Notes under the pieces: model-generated
Seen by the model: the letters and a program-made list of their open reading frames with translations, nothing else
Databases searched by the model: none
What the model was told of the DNA's origin: nothing
Made by a program: the position numbers and the translations under genes
Shown: positions 21,601 through 32,329 of the stretch, piece by piece
Numbering within the stretch: the stretch's first letter is position 1
How the letters are laid out: every line of letters starts with the position of its first letter
NCBI GenBank assembly: GCA_946811695.1
Contig: OX328132.1
Coordinates: 54,633,359-54,697,358, forward strand
Direction: 5' to 3'
Source: Gonocerus acuteangulatus
Lineage: Eukaryota; Arthropoda; Insecta; Hemiptera; Coreidae
Length of the DNA: 64,000 nucleotides

Positions 21601-22640
21601 CATACTTAGTGGAGTCTAAAAATAATCCAGAGGCTGTTATATCATTAAATATGAGTGTATGTTTTAAGTATTAACCAAACACCCGATCATAAATTTCCAT
21701 CTTAATGCCCACGGTTGGCGACTTAACCTCTATAAAGGAATGGATTAAGCGAAGCCCTAAACTTCTTGACGCGGAAAGGTAAGGCGGAGCTCTAACTCTA
21801 GGTGGAAGAGTTGCCAAAGTAGAGAAGCAAGGTTTAAGGAGGAGAAGGCTAGGGTAATGCAGTTTCCAAGAAGGCCTATAGGTACTCGACTCTCCTCGCC
21901 GAGATTGAGGAGGAACTAGCCGAAGGAAGAGGTAAGGTGGCCGGAAACAAATGTGCGGCCACCGCTAAGGACTAATTGAACTGTCGGACTAAGCAACCTC
22001 TTAATTAAGGTCTAAGGGCTTGCCGCCCTTAAGTATTTTTGCCCAGGGGGGAGGGCAAGTACAAAGGGGCCCCCTAAAGGCTTGTTTATTTATGGCCGGT
22101 TTCTCCTGAAGGATGGTCCTAGGCTTTGAATTTAGTTTTGGCCGGCGTCTTAGGGCGACACGGAGCTTAATTGAACCGGCCTCTGGAGCAGATAAATAGC
22201 CTCGCTGCCACATTATTAACCTGATCTAACTGTCCCTCGTGTCCGGGCTCTGTCCTCTCTTCCTTCTCTACCACTTCTCTACTCCTCTTCCAATCCCAAG
22301 CTTCCTCATTATTTCCTAGCTAATTTCTAAGATCTTAACTCTTGAAAGGGTTGGGGAGACGGCGGGCATTCATGATCCTACATCTTAGAGAGCGACATTG
22401 CGGTTTATCCTCGTGTAACATTGATGAATGTCAACCTTACCTCAGAAATAAATGCACTACAACCATTAACTTTTGGTTAGACGTCCTATAATGTATCCAC
22501 CCAAGGTCGCAACAATCGTACAGGAGCAAAGGTTAATGCACTAATATGAATGAACTTCATCGTATATAGATGAACATTGTCTCAAACAATAGTAGCACAT
22601 ATATTACTGTATAAGCGATTAAGATATCATTCAGTAGTAA
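21601..22640. other. no recognisable gene; GC-richer than surroundings
   Basis: 21760-22350 has higher GC and poly-purine runs (GGCCGGTTTC and its complement near 22100-22190). The frame at 22001-22213 (minus) has no recognisable motif. Confidence 0.35.
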
Positions 22641-22648
22641 TATGTCAC

Positions 22649-22875
22649 CAAGGGCGTATATAGGAAATAATTTCAGGGGGGGGCTGGAAGCATTTGGGAG
22701 ATATGGAATACTAACAATGTAGAACTTGGAATAGTTGGCCAATTAAAAGTTAATTTTTTTTTTCTGAACCAGGTGATCTTATTTAATTTATTTTTAAGGT
22801 ATTTATGACACATTTTTTCGAATGAAAATAATTTCGAGGGGGAGCCCCCTTAGCCCCCCTTATATACGCCCATGA
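22649..22875. mobile_element. palindromic MITE, GGGCGTATATA ends, copy 1
   Basis: Starts CAAGGGCGTATATAGG and ends TATATACGCCCATGA. The bases ATGTCAC are duplicated exactly on both sides (22642-22648 and 22876-22882). Inner arms carry TTTCAGGGGGGGGCT and AGCCCCCTTAGCCCCC. A second copy at 39280-39487 also has a 7-bp duplication. There is no coding capacity. Confidence 0.8.
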
Positions 22876-23011
22876 ATGTCACAGTCTTCAGTTATCATAA
22901 ACTAAAGCATTATCATTCGGAAAGAAATATGAACTATTATGTCCTGTCTAAGAAAATCTTACGTGAGCTTTGCTTTCATTTATTTTATTTAATTTAAATA
23001 TACACCCATAG

Positions 23012-23072
23012 ACCCACAATCTCTCGCTTATGAATCTAAGGCGCTAGCCACTAGACCACGGGGAGACTCCCT
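23012..23072 (-). repeat. tRNA-like head of the SINE (minus)
   Basis: The minus strand reads GGGAGTCTCCCCGTGGTCTA, GTGGCTAGCGCC, ATTCATAAGCGAGAGATTG and GTGGGTCTATGGG. The A-box region is kept, but the B box (GGTTCGA) is mutated to GGGTCTA. Body and tail are missing. Confidence 0.65.
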
Positions 23073-23173
23073 AAATAAATAATAAATTAAAACTAAATTA
23101 CAACAAATATATGAGGGGTTCGACACGGTGGGAGCAAGGCAGGGATGCCAGAAGAGAATAGGAAGATATATTT

Positions 23174-23181
<8 letters not shown>

Positions 23182-23237
<56 letters not shown>
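23182..23237. repeat. (TA)n microsatellite
   Basis: TA run of about 56 bp, immediately 5' of a Penelope-like 3' tail. Confidence 0.97.
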
Positions 23238-23240
<3 letters not shown>

Positions 23241-23346
23241 AAAGTGCAGCCGAAATGTCTAATTTAGATTTTTCCTTGCAGATCTGACGTTTTCTTCTCC
23301 TTACCGAATCCCAACCATCCCTCGACTTCGCATCACCTCAACGGCT
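23238..23346 (+). mobile_element. Penelope-like 3' tail fragment
   Basis: Begins just after the TA array with GCAGCCGAAATGTC, the second half of the hammerhead-like core. It continues TTACCGAATCCCAACCATCC and ACCTCAACGGCTAACT. The same words end the right arm at 37125-37172 (GCCGAATCCCAACCATTCC, ACCTCGACGGCTAACT). So the fragment is the terminal about 100 bp of that family, cut within the ribozyme-like fold. Confidence 0.5.
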
Positions 23347-24230
23347 AACTCTGTCCATCTGATTAAAAAAATCTCTTATTTTTACGAAAGGGAAAAATAT
23401 GTAAATAAAGAAATACCTTGCTTCAAACCAAATTAAACTGGCGATAATTTGTTATAAAACATTTTCCTGAGAGGAATGATTACCTGCAAGTGGGAAACCC
23501 GGCGGCCGATGTATAGTACAATTCAAAATGTACTTAATAGTGGAACACGAGGTAAACATTTTCTGACCTATTGTATAGGGAAACAAAGCTAAAGATAGAC
23601 CGGGTAGACGGTAAGGCTAGGAAGGAGGGGCACTTGTTATGCTAACTATGCCTCGACAGGGGCATTGGGATGGGGCACTTGTTGATCTCTCTTCGAGGGC
23701 CGATTGGTTGATGGGGTAGTCGGCATTCTGTTGGTCAGCCAGTAACCACCGCTTGGGTCAAGCCCTCCCCCTCCTCGTCGCTTTTCAAGCAAGCACCCCC
23801 TTCAGGATTGAATTCCTTACTATCTTAGCGGTTCCCTTACAATCAGCATGTTTACCGCTATTCGTGTTTCTTCCACATTCCAGAAAGACATTAGTATCTT
23901 CAATTTCGAAGCTCTTGTTGAGGCGCATATCGCAGTTGTCAGTATTTCTTCAAATGGAAGCCTGATGAGCGTAAACTTTATTTACCCCTTGTGACATTTC
24001 TAAAGGAACAGTTATTAGCTGTTTTCATCTTTTGTTTCTCATTTTCTTACCCTGTTTTACTAAAATACGCATTTTAATGTTAAATGAAATTGAAAAAAAA
24101 AAACAAAAAAAAACAATAACAACCAATTAATAAGCGAGATGTGATAAAAACACATTTTAAAGTTATTACTTTTAATAATATTCTATAGATTATAATTTAT
24201 TTATTTAAATTTTAACGTCCATATATTATT
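23347..24230. other. no recognisable gene
   Basis: The frame at 23753-23965 is open but shows no recognisable motif; the rest is non-coding. Confidence 0.35.
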
Positions 24231-24239
24231 AACAAAGAA

Positions 24240-24397
24240 TTTTAGGACGGGTTATCTATAGGTTACCAACCTTTTCTAGCCAGAATAGGGCTGATGCCTT
24301 TCATTTTTTGGTGAAAAAGCAACCACCCCTAGTGGGAATCGAACCCATGACCCTTGGTACGTAGTGTTAAGTGCTCACGGCCACGGGGCCGTCCTAG
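24240..24397 (-). repeat. second tRNA-like SINE family (minus)
   Basis: The minus strand reads GACGGCCCCGTGGCCGTGAG, CACTTAACACTACGTACC, AAGGGTCATGGGTTCGATTC and CCACTAGGGGTGGTTGC. GGTTCGATTC is a perfect B box. The A-box region differs from the main SINE, so the family is separate. No matching acceptor stem was found, hence not a tRNA gene. Confidence 0.5.
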
Positions 24398-25380
24398 ATT
24401 ATAATTATTAATACGGCTTGTGTTTGGATATTGTATGTGTGTGAGTGTGTGTGTGCAGGCTTCTGATACTAGTCATAGATTAATATTAAGTCACTAAAAT
24501 TGGTTCAGACTAAATTACTTAAACATAAGATTTCAGGTAAGCATTTGTAAGTCAATGTTCGAAAGTGAAATATATGTTCGTAATGTAATAATAAATAATT
24601 GTTATTTGTAAATAGAAGAAATGGATTGCAAAACACCATTTGTTTTATCTATGTGGGATTTGATTGAGCGGTCCGCATTTCCGCCTCCATCCTCTGGCAG
24701 CTCTAAGGGATAGGGGAGGAGAATGGAAGACCATTTGTGATCTCGGAGTGATATGTGGTGGATTGGGGATAGGGAATCCTGTTCAAACTGCTAGAAATTC
24801 CAATAGGAGCTATCTAATGAAAAAACCATAGGTTTCCGAGTTGGTGATGGATAGAGGAGAGATAAGCTGAGGGCTTTATCTTGGCCATGCCCGGCCATTG
24901 GCACACCTTTCCAAAGATTTCCCAAGGATTTATGGCACTGCCAAAGGCCCTACAGCAATTTATCCATGTCAGTAAGTTAAGGTCTAATAAAATATCATGC
25001 TCAGTCTTAGTCAACGTTATTTATTCTCAGGTTGATGTCCTTATAATTATATTACTGGTCGGAAAATGTAAAATTAATTTATGACTGGTATAGAAAAAAA
25101 AAATTACTTTTTTAAAGGAATGAGCCTTGTCTGTCGAATCATCGGAATACATTATCTTACAGCCGAGACGTTAGTTGAATAATTGAACTATGGACAAGAA
25201 TTTCATCTTAAATGTTTTTAGTTTTTAAATAATATACTACTAAATAATTTCCTTATATTCTCAGGGGGTGCCCACAGACTTACGGCATCATTAGAATTTT
25301 GTGTGGCCTTAAACTGTTTTGTTCAAAGAAAAATAAAACAAATCAACAATTAGTATTTAATAAGCAAAATGTTCTAGTTT
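24398..25380. other. no recognisable gene
   Basis: 24690-25010 is GC-richer with short overlapping frames on both strands, none of which I recognise. Confidence 0.35.
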
Positions 25381-25399
25381 AGCTCTGTATCGTTTATCG

Positions 25400-25520
25400 T
25401 CGTCGGACTCGCCCATATTCATTGCACTACGAGTTCACTACTGACGAGGTGCCACTAGATCGGATCGGAAGTCGGGCCTGGTCTTTCAACAAATCGGATC
25501 GGGAAAATACCGCTTTTGTT
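25400..25520. repeat. fragment related to the Harbinger-like MITE interior
   Basis: CGAGTTCACTACTGACGAGG and the GATCGGATCGG words resemble 26110-26135 (CGAGTTCATTACTGACGAGC) and the GATCGG-type inner ends. It looks like a truncated related copy in the vicinity of the complete one. Confidence 0.4.
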
Positions 25521-25678
25521 TCGGCATTTGTTTATGGCAATGTTATAACTACTGCTAGGTGTAGTAGGAATGTGATCTTATGAGTGTTTACTGTAAGTAA
25601 CCTTATAACCTTATTTCAGTGTAAATGCAGTATAGCGTACTATGTGTTATTATGACTTTCTTTTTACGGAGAGTCTAA

Positions 25679-26241
25679 GGGTGAACCTACATTGGTCCCG
25701 ATCCGTTCCGATCCGATAGGCACCTCCTGTCGGAAAGAAAACAAACACTTGTATGTCAATGGAGGTGCCTAGAGTGTTCCCGACCCGACCCGATGCGATG
25801 ACGACCGATTCCCGCCCGTTCAAATTTGTTTTTTTCTGAACCCGTTTTTGGATGACCGACGCAAAATGGCGCCAAGCGACATTTTTTATTTCAAAAAGGT
25901 CTACAGCCTCTACATCATAACGATTTCAATGCATTTTTTGAAGCAGTTAAAGATTAACTGTTACACTAAGATTTGTTCGGGACTGATATACTTCCGGAAG
26001 ATTGATTAGCCTCTCAACTCCTCCTTTATACCTCCCACAAGGTAATCGAAGGTTTCTACGCTTATTAGATGGTATTTATTAAAAATGATAACACATTTTC
26101 CCTTCACTCCGAGTTCATTACTGACGAGCATTGGTCGGGACCAATGTAGGCTCTCTCGTCAGCCGCTGTCGGTCAAACGATATCGGATAGAATCGGATAC
26201 GATCTGATCGGGAGAAATACGGGTCCAATGAAGGTGCAGCC
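25679..26241. mobile_element. PIF/Harbinger-like MITE
   Basis: Left end GGGTGAACCTACATTGG and right end CCAATGAAGGTGCAGCC are inverted repeats with few mismatches. A TAA triplet flanks each side (25676-25678, 26242-26244). A 3-bp TWA duplication with ends rich in G at the tip is characteristic of PIF/Harbinger. GATCGGA/TCCGATC words recur inside both arms. The right flank is a SINE head on the minus strand, so it inserted into a SINE copy. Confidence 0.75.
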
Positions 26242-26244
26242 TAA

Positions 26245-26276
26245 GGCGTTACACACTAGACCACGGGGAGACCCTT
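26245..26276 (-). repeat. SINE head fragment interrupted by the MITE
   Basis: The minus strand reads AGGGTCTCCCCGTGGTCTAG then TGTGTAACGCC, the first 30 bases of the main SINE. The break falls exactly at the TAA target of the Harbinger-like MITE. Confidence 0.6.
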
Positions 26277-27820
26277 ATGATTATTATTTAAAAACGTATT
26301 TTAACCACTAACTTAAACACCCCTTTAATTATCCCAAAACATTTTTTGTACCTCAACTAATAAATAAGGGAATACGTTAAAGAATGAAAAGATGTTTGGT
26401 ATAGAGAATGATTAATTTGAGTTTTTTCCGAGAGGTTTTTTCTCTGTACCTCCAGCGTATCGGGGAAGGATCGGCCCTTTGAACTTGTCGATAAGGGACG
26501 GGGGTTGACGGAAAGTTTTCTTCTTCTACTAAAGAAAGTGCATATTCTCATAAAATGTAGGAGGTCTTTGTTGTGGAGTAAGGCATTGTAATGGGGGTTT
26601 TTAATTTCCCATCTACCTCTTGTGAAAGAGCTTAATACGACAATGGGCCCGGGAACAAAGCGAACAAAATGGCAACCATAATCAATTTGATGTTGATAAT
26701 CATTTTTCCCCCTGGGTTGGTCCTTTCTTTGACAACTGATCGGAGATTTAGTCACATTATACTCTGCTTTGTGCCTCTCAAAGCTATTAGCATGTCTTTT
26801 TGAATCCGTCTAAACAAGGGCCCGCTGTGGAGATTTCTTTTTTCTTTTAACTCGTTTAAGGGAGAGTATCTGAAACCAATCCCCCTATCCAATCCTACAG
26901 CCCATCCAACATCCAATCCGGACTCCTGGCCCACTTTACCATTATCCCCTTTAACCCCCACAAAACACTCTTACCACACTCCTTTTACCGTAATTACTTC
27001 TTATCGCACTTTGTCTACTCAGGAAATTGTAAAACCACACAAGCATGGGATTAGTAAATGGTAACAAGGCTGGTGTCGTTAACGCGCAAACATCCGATTT
27101 TTGGGGAAAAAACTGTCGGTATTTGAATATTTCAGATTTTGTTATCATTATGGAAGTATTTTTTTGTGCCTACTCGAATGAGAACACTACCAATTCGATA
27201 GAATAATTATTTTTGAGGATAAATGGGTCTTATATTACGAAAATCCTGTAAACAGCAAGTATTTAATTTAAAAAAGGCATATTTTACTCAATTAGTAGAG
27301 ATATGTATACTACTTCCAAATGTATTTTCGAGTGCTGAGTTGAATAAATAACAACCAATGTTATACTGTTAACTTTTCTCGACGTATTCCTCTTTATTAC
27401 AATTTTCGCTTATAACGAATAGTTATTGACAGTTTTGACAAGGTATTAGGTGGATCTCACAGTTAATGTTCAGTCATTTGCTACCACTGACTGTAAATTT
27501 TCAACACCTCTCTGCAGAAAATAATGGTAAACTCGTTTTTAGTAATATAATCGCATCGCTATTTCGTTATTAGGCTTTGCAAACCTTGGACGTATATAGA
27601 AAATAGTCAAAGTACTAATATCGCCATTAAAAAATGGAAATTGGTAGAAGACAGACAATTTAGGGTTCGATGTATTTTTTAATGCCAAATCATAAAAAAA
27701 TAAAAATTGTGTCCAAAAAATAAAAGACAATGTTAAGGGTGGACCACCCTTGTCACTTAGTGGCATGAAAAATAGTTTACGTCCTATTCTCAGACCTACA
27801 TTATACACTAAAACTGTCTG
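26277..27820. other. no recognisable gene; two adjoining minus frames
   Basis: Minus frames 26752-26961 and 26357-26755 follow one another with an ATGA overlap and together stay open for about 200 codons. Neither carries a motif that I recognise and there is no splice or signal context, so I do not call a gene. 26950-27820 is AT-rich and empty. Confidence 0.3.
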
Positions 27821-27827
27821 TGTTTAA

Positions 27828-27830
27828 ATA

Positions 27831-27878
<48 letters not shown>
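27828..27878. repeat. (TA)n microsatellite
   Basis: TA run of about 50 bp with one TG interruption. Confidence 0.95.
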
Positions 27879-27880
<2 letters not shown>

Positions 27881-28111
27881 AAACACTTAAAAAATGAAGA
27901 AGAAAATTCAGAATTTCATAGAAAACAGTTAATACAATATAATGAATCGATTGCAACCAACTCGTGGCTTATATATCGGCCGGAAGCTCATTAACGTTCT
28001 AAGGAAAAAAAAATTGTGGAACAAAAAGAAAGAAAATGATTTTCCTTGAAATGATAAGAAAGCTGTCCCAAAAGTGGTCAGCACACAGTTGGACATTTCT
28101 ATATGACTATT

Positions 28112-28112
<1 letters not shown>

Positions 28113-28146
<34 letters not shown>
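28113..28146. repeat. poly(A) tract
   Basis: About 34 A bases. It could be the tail of a retrosequence on the plus strand, but no recognised element precedes it. Confidence 0.9.
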
Positions 28147-28149
<3 letters not shown>

Positions 28150-29159
28150 AATAAATTAAATATGGCAACCAAAAAAAGATAATAAGGCTACCAATAAACC
28201 ACAGTGTACCGTCGACAACATGTACAATGAAACGTTGACATTTCTCGTTAGTATTTCTGGGTTGCTTATAAGGAGGGAGACTATCGCTAAAACGCTAATA
28301 TAGGGCGATAAATAGTATGAGGTGAATTGCATTTTTATTTGTGGAATGCGCTTTTCCGCGTATTCCTGAGGAGTAAGAATAATTTTCCAATGGTTAATTG
28401 GTAATTATATTTAATGAAGTATTAGAGAAAGTTTCCTATTTAGCCGGTGATTGAAGAGATTTAAGTTTGTAGATAAGGGAGAAATCCGTGAATGTGTTAA
28501 TGAAAGGTGTTAGAGCGCTGAAAGGCTCCATTAATAGAGTGAGGGGGGGGGTTGCTTATAGGACTTGCCCCATCCTCCCAAATCCAGGCTCAAACACTGA
28601 TCAGGGTGCCTTGAATAATGCAGACGATTGGAGGCACTTCTCCTTTATTCATTATGAAGGAAGGAGCTGGGACCGCTGAGACTCGTCGCTCCTCATAGAA
28701 GCCAGGCCACGCATTTACATGTATTAGTTATTTGATGTAATAGTATTCCCCTTCCCGATATTCTATCAGTCCCTTGTGCCCTCTCGGCGAAATATCTTGG
28801 GCCAGAACAGTCTCGTGGAGGTTCGCTCCTAACATGGATCCTTGAGACGCGAGGCGGTGATGAGGGGGTTTTCTTTAGCCCATTGGGCATATTGGACGAC
28901 TGACCCTCGTCTTGTATTTTTTAAAAAAATATATATTTATTGGAGCTCCGACATTTTTTTTATTTGTTAAATGTATTGCTATTTTCCTGACTCGCGAATC
29001 AATGTTATGATTTCTGTCTAACGCAACATTATAGACAATTTGATTACATGTCTATTGATGCCATTATAAATTTGTAATTAATTAGTACTGCTTGAATAGA
29101 AATACGAAAAAGTGGTGGAAGAGTGGGCATTGAGAGGTTTATAGGTTGGTAGCATGGAT

Positions 29160-29160
<1 letters not shown>
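28147..29160. other. no recognisable gene
   Basis: 28480-28910 is GC-richer with frames on both strands (28488-28679 plus, 28693-28890 minus) but nothing I can assign. Confidence 0.3.

Positions 29161-29161
<1 letters not shown>

Positions 29162-29198
<37 letters not shown>
29162..29198. repeat. poly(T) tract
   Basis: About 37 T bases. Confidence 0.95.
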
Positions 29199-29200
<2 letters not shown>

Positions 29201-29254
29201 GGAGGTACAGATGACAAACTATGTCCCTGCAGCGTGGCTGGTGGTTCCTAAGAA

Positions 29255-29302
29255 AAATCTAGGCGCTAATAACCTAGACGTTAAGCGCCTTAAAAAAAAA
29301 TG
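29255..29302 (+). repeat. 3' tail of tRNA-derived SINE (diverged)
   Basis: AATCTAGGCGCTAATAACC, AGACGTTAAGCGCCTTAAA and an A run resemble the GGCGCTAATGGCC...GCGCCGTAAAA tail. Confidence 0.45.
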
Positions 29303-29640
29303 TATTATCTTATCGTTAATTCGAATAAATTCATAATTTATTTGCTAATTTTATTGTGAATAAATTTGTATTCATATATTTTAATGTGAATTTTTTTGTA
29401 ATCACTTGATTTTTTGTGAATATTCACATTTTTTGAGATTATTTACAATTTCTTCTGTGAATTTATTTGTATTCGCAGGAAAATTTGCGAATAAAATTTT
29501 ATTTGTATTTTTATATTTAATATACGTGAATAAAAATAAATTCGTATTCACACTTATGAATACGAATTTATTTATATTCGTATTTACAAATATATGAAGT
29601 ACGAAAAAATTCGTATTTTTATTTATAAATAAAATTATGC
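29303..29640. repeat. low-complexity GTGAATAAATTTGTATTC-type array
   Basis: The words TGTGAATAAATT and GTATTCA/TGAATAC recur about every 20-40 bp in both orientations. They yield mirror-like open frames rich in N, F, I and K on both strands (29402-29674). It is an irregular AT-rich repeat, not coding. Confidence 0.55.
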
Positions 29641-29837
29641 CCATCTCTGAATAACAATACGAGGTTGTAATCAATGGTAAACACTACTTGCTCTCATTAC
29701 GGATGAATCACTCTTCGCTAATAGATGTATTGATTAAAGTCTATTAATCACTCCCTGCAATGGTGGGGGATTGCAGTCCGTTTCTGATTGGAATTAATGC
29801 ATAATATTATGATACTCATGCAAATCGAGCAAATATA

Positions 29838-29923
29838 CAGATCTCTTATCGGAGCCTTTAATGGTACAAAGAAAAGAATGACTGCTTTGGGAATCGTAGC
29901 TTCAGAAGAATCCACGGGCGAGA
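29838..29923 (+). CDS. weak candidate exon
   Basis: Within an open frame, the segment reading SLIGAFNGTKKRMTALGIVA, SEESTGE lies between a possible acceptor (AATATACAG, ending about 29842) and a possible donor (GAGAG|GTACAT at about 29923). Composition is less AT-biased than the flanks. The product is not recognised and no partner exon is proven. Confidence is therefore low; it may be chance. Confidence 0.15.
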
Positions 29924-30300
29924 GGTACATTTTTATTAAAGTTCTACTGAAAGACACTGTATTTATTGAAATGGAGAAAAACGGGTGGCATCGGAGTATT
30001 ACTCTGATTTTGATCTACAAGAAAAATCATGTGTATCTTATAGAATATAAAATAAGTCAAATTTTGTAATCTAGTGTACTAGATTGTAACAAAGACTAAC
30101 AGTTATTGCAACAAAGACTAACTTTGGAAAAGAGTTATGTATCGTATGAATAACTAGAGTAGATTAGTGGTGCATGTAAATGAAGATATGAAGGAACATC
30201 TGTTGATGAGGGATCTATGCTGACAGAGTGTCACATACAGAAACCATTTCTAGACACGGAGATCACTGGAAGAGTCGCTCTCTCTGTCTCCGGCTTCTAG

Positions 30301-30439
30301 TTGGAAGATCTGATTCGTGCCATCTACAACTATCTCACCTCCTTTCTGTCAGTCAACCCACTCTCCTACGCCCATGGCACCAATACTTCCTTTAGCATGG
30401 GAGTGGGTGGCATGCTCGTCAATCAAAGAGTATAATGCT
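30301..30439 (+). CDS. candidate exon with strong splice acceptor
   Basis: A pyrimidine-rich tract (CTCTCTCTGTCTCCGGCTTC) ends in TAG at 30300. It is followed by an open frame starting LEDLIRAIYNYLTSFLSVNP and continuing SYAHGTNTSFSMGVGGMLVN up to TAA near 30435. A different frame then stays open to 30517 (NSINVYDARNPFIYLLSQSG). This suggests either a one-base frameshift or chance. I do not recognise the protein. If real it would be the broken last exon of a host or captured gene. Confidence 0.25.
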
Positions 30440-30519
30440 AACTCAATCAATGTGTATGATGCAAGAAATCCTTTCATCTACTTGCTATCCCAAAGTGGGG
30501 AGCTGACAGATGTTTAAGC

Positions 30520-31537
30520 CCTAATACTACCTTGTAACTTTTTCTTATACCATTTTCTTTTTTATGAGGTTTAATGCTTAACTTGTCAAAAATGATATCC
30601 TAGTGTGTTCTATGTAGCGGGACAGTTTTTAAATGTGCCAAAAATTGTATTTTTCTATTCAAGTCCCGATGCATTTCAAAATTAAAAACCATTGTTTTCA
30701 ATAGATTTTCTCATAATAATGTTTTACAAATCGGGCGATAAGCTAGTGCTTTTAATTCTCACCCTATCAACTTCAAACTTTAGCTTCACCTTTCTAATAA
30801 TATTTTCTAGTAAAGTACTTTTATAGTAAAGGATTTTATGACCAATTTTTGGTGGATTTTGTAACAGAAAATGAAGATTTGTTTGCCATTTTTGAAAAAA
30901 ATAATTTTTCTTAAAACTCCTACGTACTTTAGCAGATTTTACCGTCTTGTCTCAAAATAACTTTAGTTTTTAGGTCTAGATTAAAAATTGCTACCTGCAG
31001 ACAGCGCCGCCATGTTGTTTCGGAAGAACTGAAACCTATTTGTTTTTTGATAGCTTAGCATCCCATTTAAAACTTATGACATACACATTTGGAAGATAAT
31101 GATTTATTTGTTATTCATAAATTTGAGAAAATGACTTTGAGTGTGATCACACAAGGTACGATTATCCCTTAATGCTTACTTTGTATCGTTCTTTTACTGA
31201 ATTTTCGTTGCATTGCTTATTCAGTTGCCTGTAAAAAATCACTCAATCTCCTTTACACTATTCATCATAGAGGCCTAAGAATTGCAACAGGAGTTTTTGC
31301 CTAAGGAGTTTTTAGATCGAGTCCCGCCGATGGCCTGTATATTAAAGCCGGAGATCCTACTTAAGAACAACAGAAATTAGCAACTAAGAAGCATCGCTTG
31401 ATACAGACAAACTACTTCTGACAACTAGTGTTCGAAATTATAACATTTAACCAATGATAATAATCTGAAAAATAATTTTTTGTTTCTTGAGTAAGTTTAT
31501 AATCTATTCGTTTAATTGTAACTAGATGATATTTGTA
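30520..31537. other. AT-rich, nothing recognised
   Basis: No coding frame, repeat end or RNA gene was seen. Confidence 0.4.
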
Positions 31538-32323
31538 TCAGGCTGTACCGTATGAAATGTCAGTTTTGTTTACTTTGCGATTTAATCCTTTCCCTTTTTC
31601 ATTTCATTATTTACAAACATCATTGTTATTCATATAGAATTAAAGCTCTTCTATTCCTATTATTTAATCAGTAACTTGCGTACTGTGTTGTGAGAATCAT
31701 CCTCTGAGAAAAAAATAAAACTTAAATTATGACTTCAACGGAAATCCGTATTATTTTTCGTTATGAATTTAAGCTCGGTCATAGCGCTACTTAGGCGTGT
31801 ATGAACATTAACACGGCGTTCGGGGAGGGAACGGTGAATGAACGAACTGTTTACCGGTGGTTTTCCAGGTTTCGAAGTGGAAATTTTGACCTTGACAACG
31901 AGGAGCGAGGAAGGCCAGAAACCAAGCTTGACAATGACCACCTGAAAGAAAGGGTTGAAGCTTGTCCCTCAAAAAACACTAGGGAATATGCCAAAGAACT
32001 CGGAGGAGGAGCCACGACAGTTTCAAAACTTTTGAAGGACAACTGACATTTCCTACGGTACAGCCTGATAATAAGATGCTTCATGAAATCATGGACAACA
32101 AGATAATCCATTGCTCATTCCATAGCGAAACCAATACCCCCACAATTGGTCTATAAAAATTATCGAGAAGCTAATACACACCTACCATGTGCTAACTAGG
32201 CGGTACGAGTACTATTGGGTGATGGCTAGTGTTTTAGTGTTATTTGCGAGGTTTTATGTCGCGAGAAGATTTGAAGGAAGTCGGCAAGTCAAAAACTGAC
32301 ATTTCTTACGGTACAGCCTGATA
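31538..32323 (+). mobile_element. internally deleted mariner-family element with an extra terminal repeat
   Basis: The left end TCAGGCTGTACCGTATGAAA is mirrored twice on the right, at 32044-32069 (TTTCCTACGGTACAGCCTGA) and at 32299-32321 (TTTCTTACGGTACAGCCTGA). Each is followed by TA. The first 530 bp hold the transposase N-terminus; the remaining 250 bp carry no recognisable coding. Either two elements lie in tandem with one deleted, or a second end was captured. TA target sites are standard for mariner. Confidence 0.85.
31729..32046 (+). pseudogene. mariner-family transposase, N-terminal DNA-binding part
   Basis: From ATG 31729 the frame reads MTSTEIRIIFRYEFKLGHSA, is broken by TAG at 31792, and continues NINTAFGEGTVNERTVYRWF, then SRFRSGNFDLDNEERGRPET. 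It goes on to ACPSKNTREYAKELGGGATT and stops at the internal terminal repeat. This is the first of the two helix-turn-helix units of mariner transposases (…INxAFGEGTVNERTVxRWFxKFRxG…), the GRP linker, and the start of the second. The DD(34)D catalytic domain is deleted. About 105 of an expected 345 residues remain. It is non-functional. Confidence 0.85.
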
Positions 32324-32329
32324 TAATCG

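Noticed and set aside
26357..26961. A two-gene minus-strand operon-like arrangement (ATGA overlap)
   Set aside because: Neither frame has a recognisable domain, and stop-free runs of this length occur by chance in the GC-richer patches of a eukaryotic window.
29402..29674. Overlapping Asn/Phe/Ile-rich frames on both strands
   Set aside because: Produced by an irregular GTGAATAAATTTGTATTC-like repeat.
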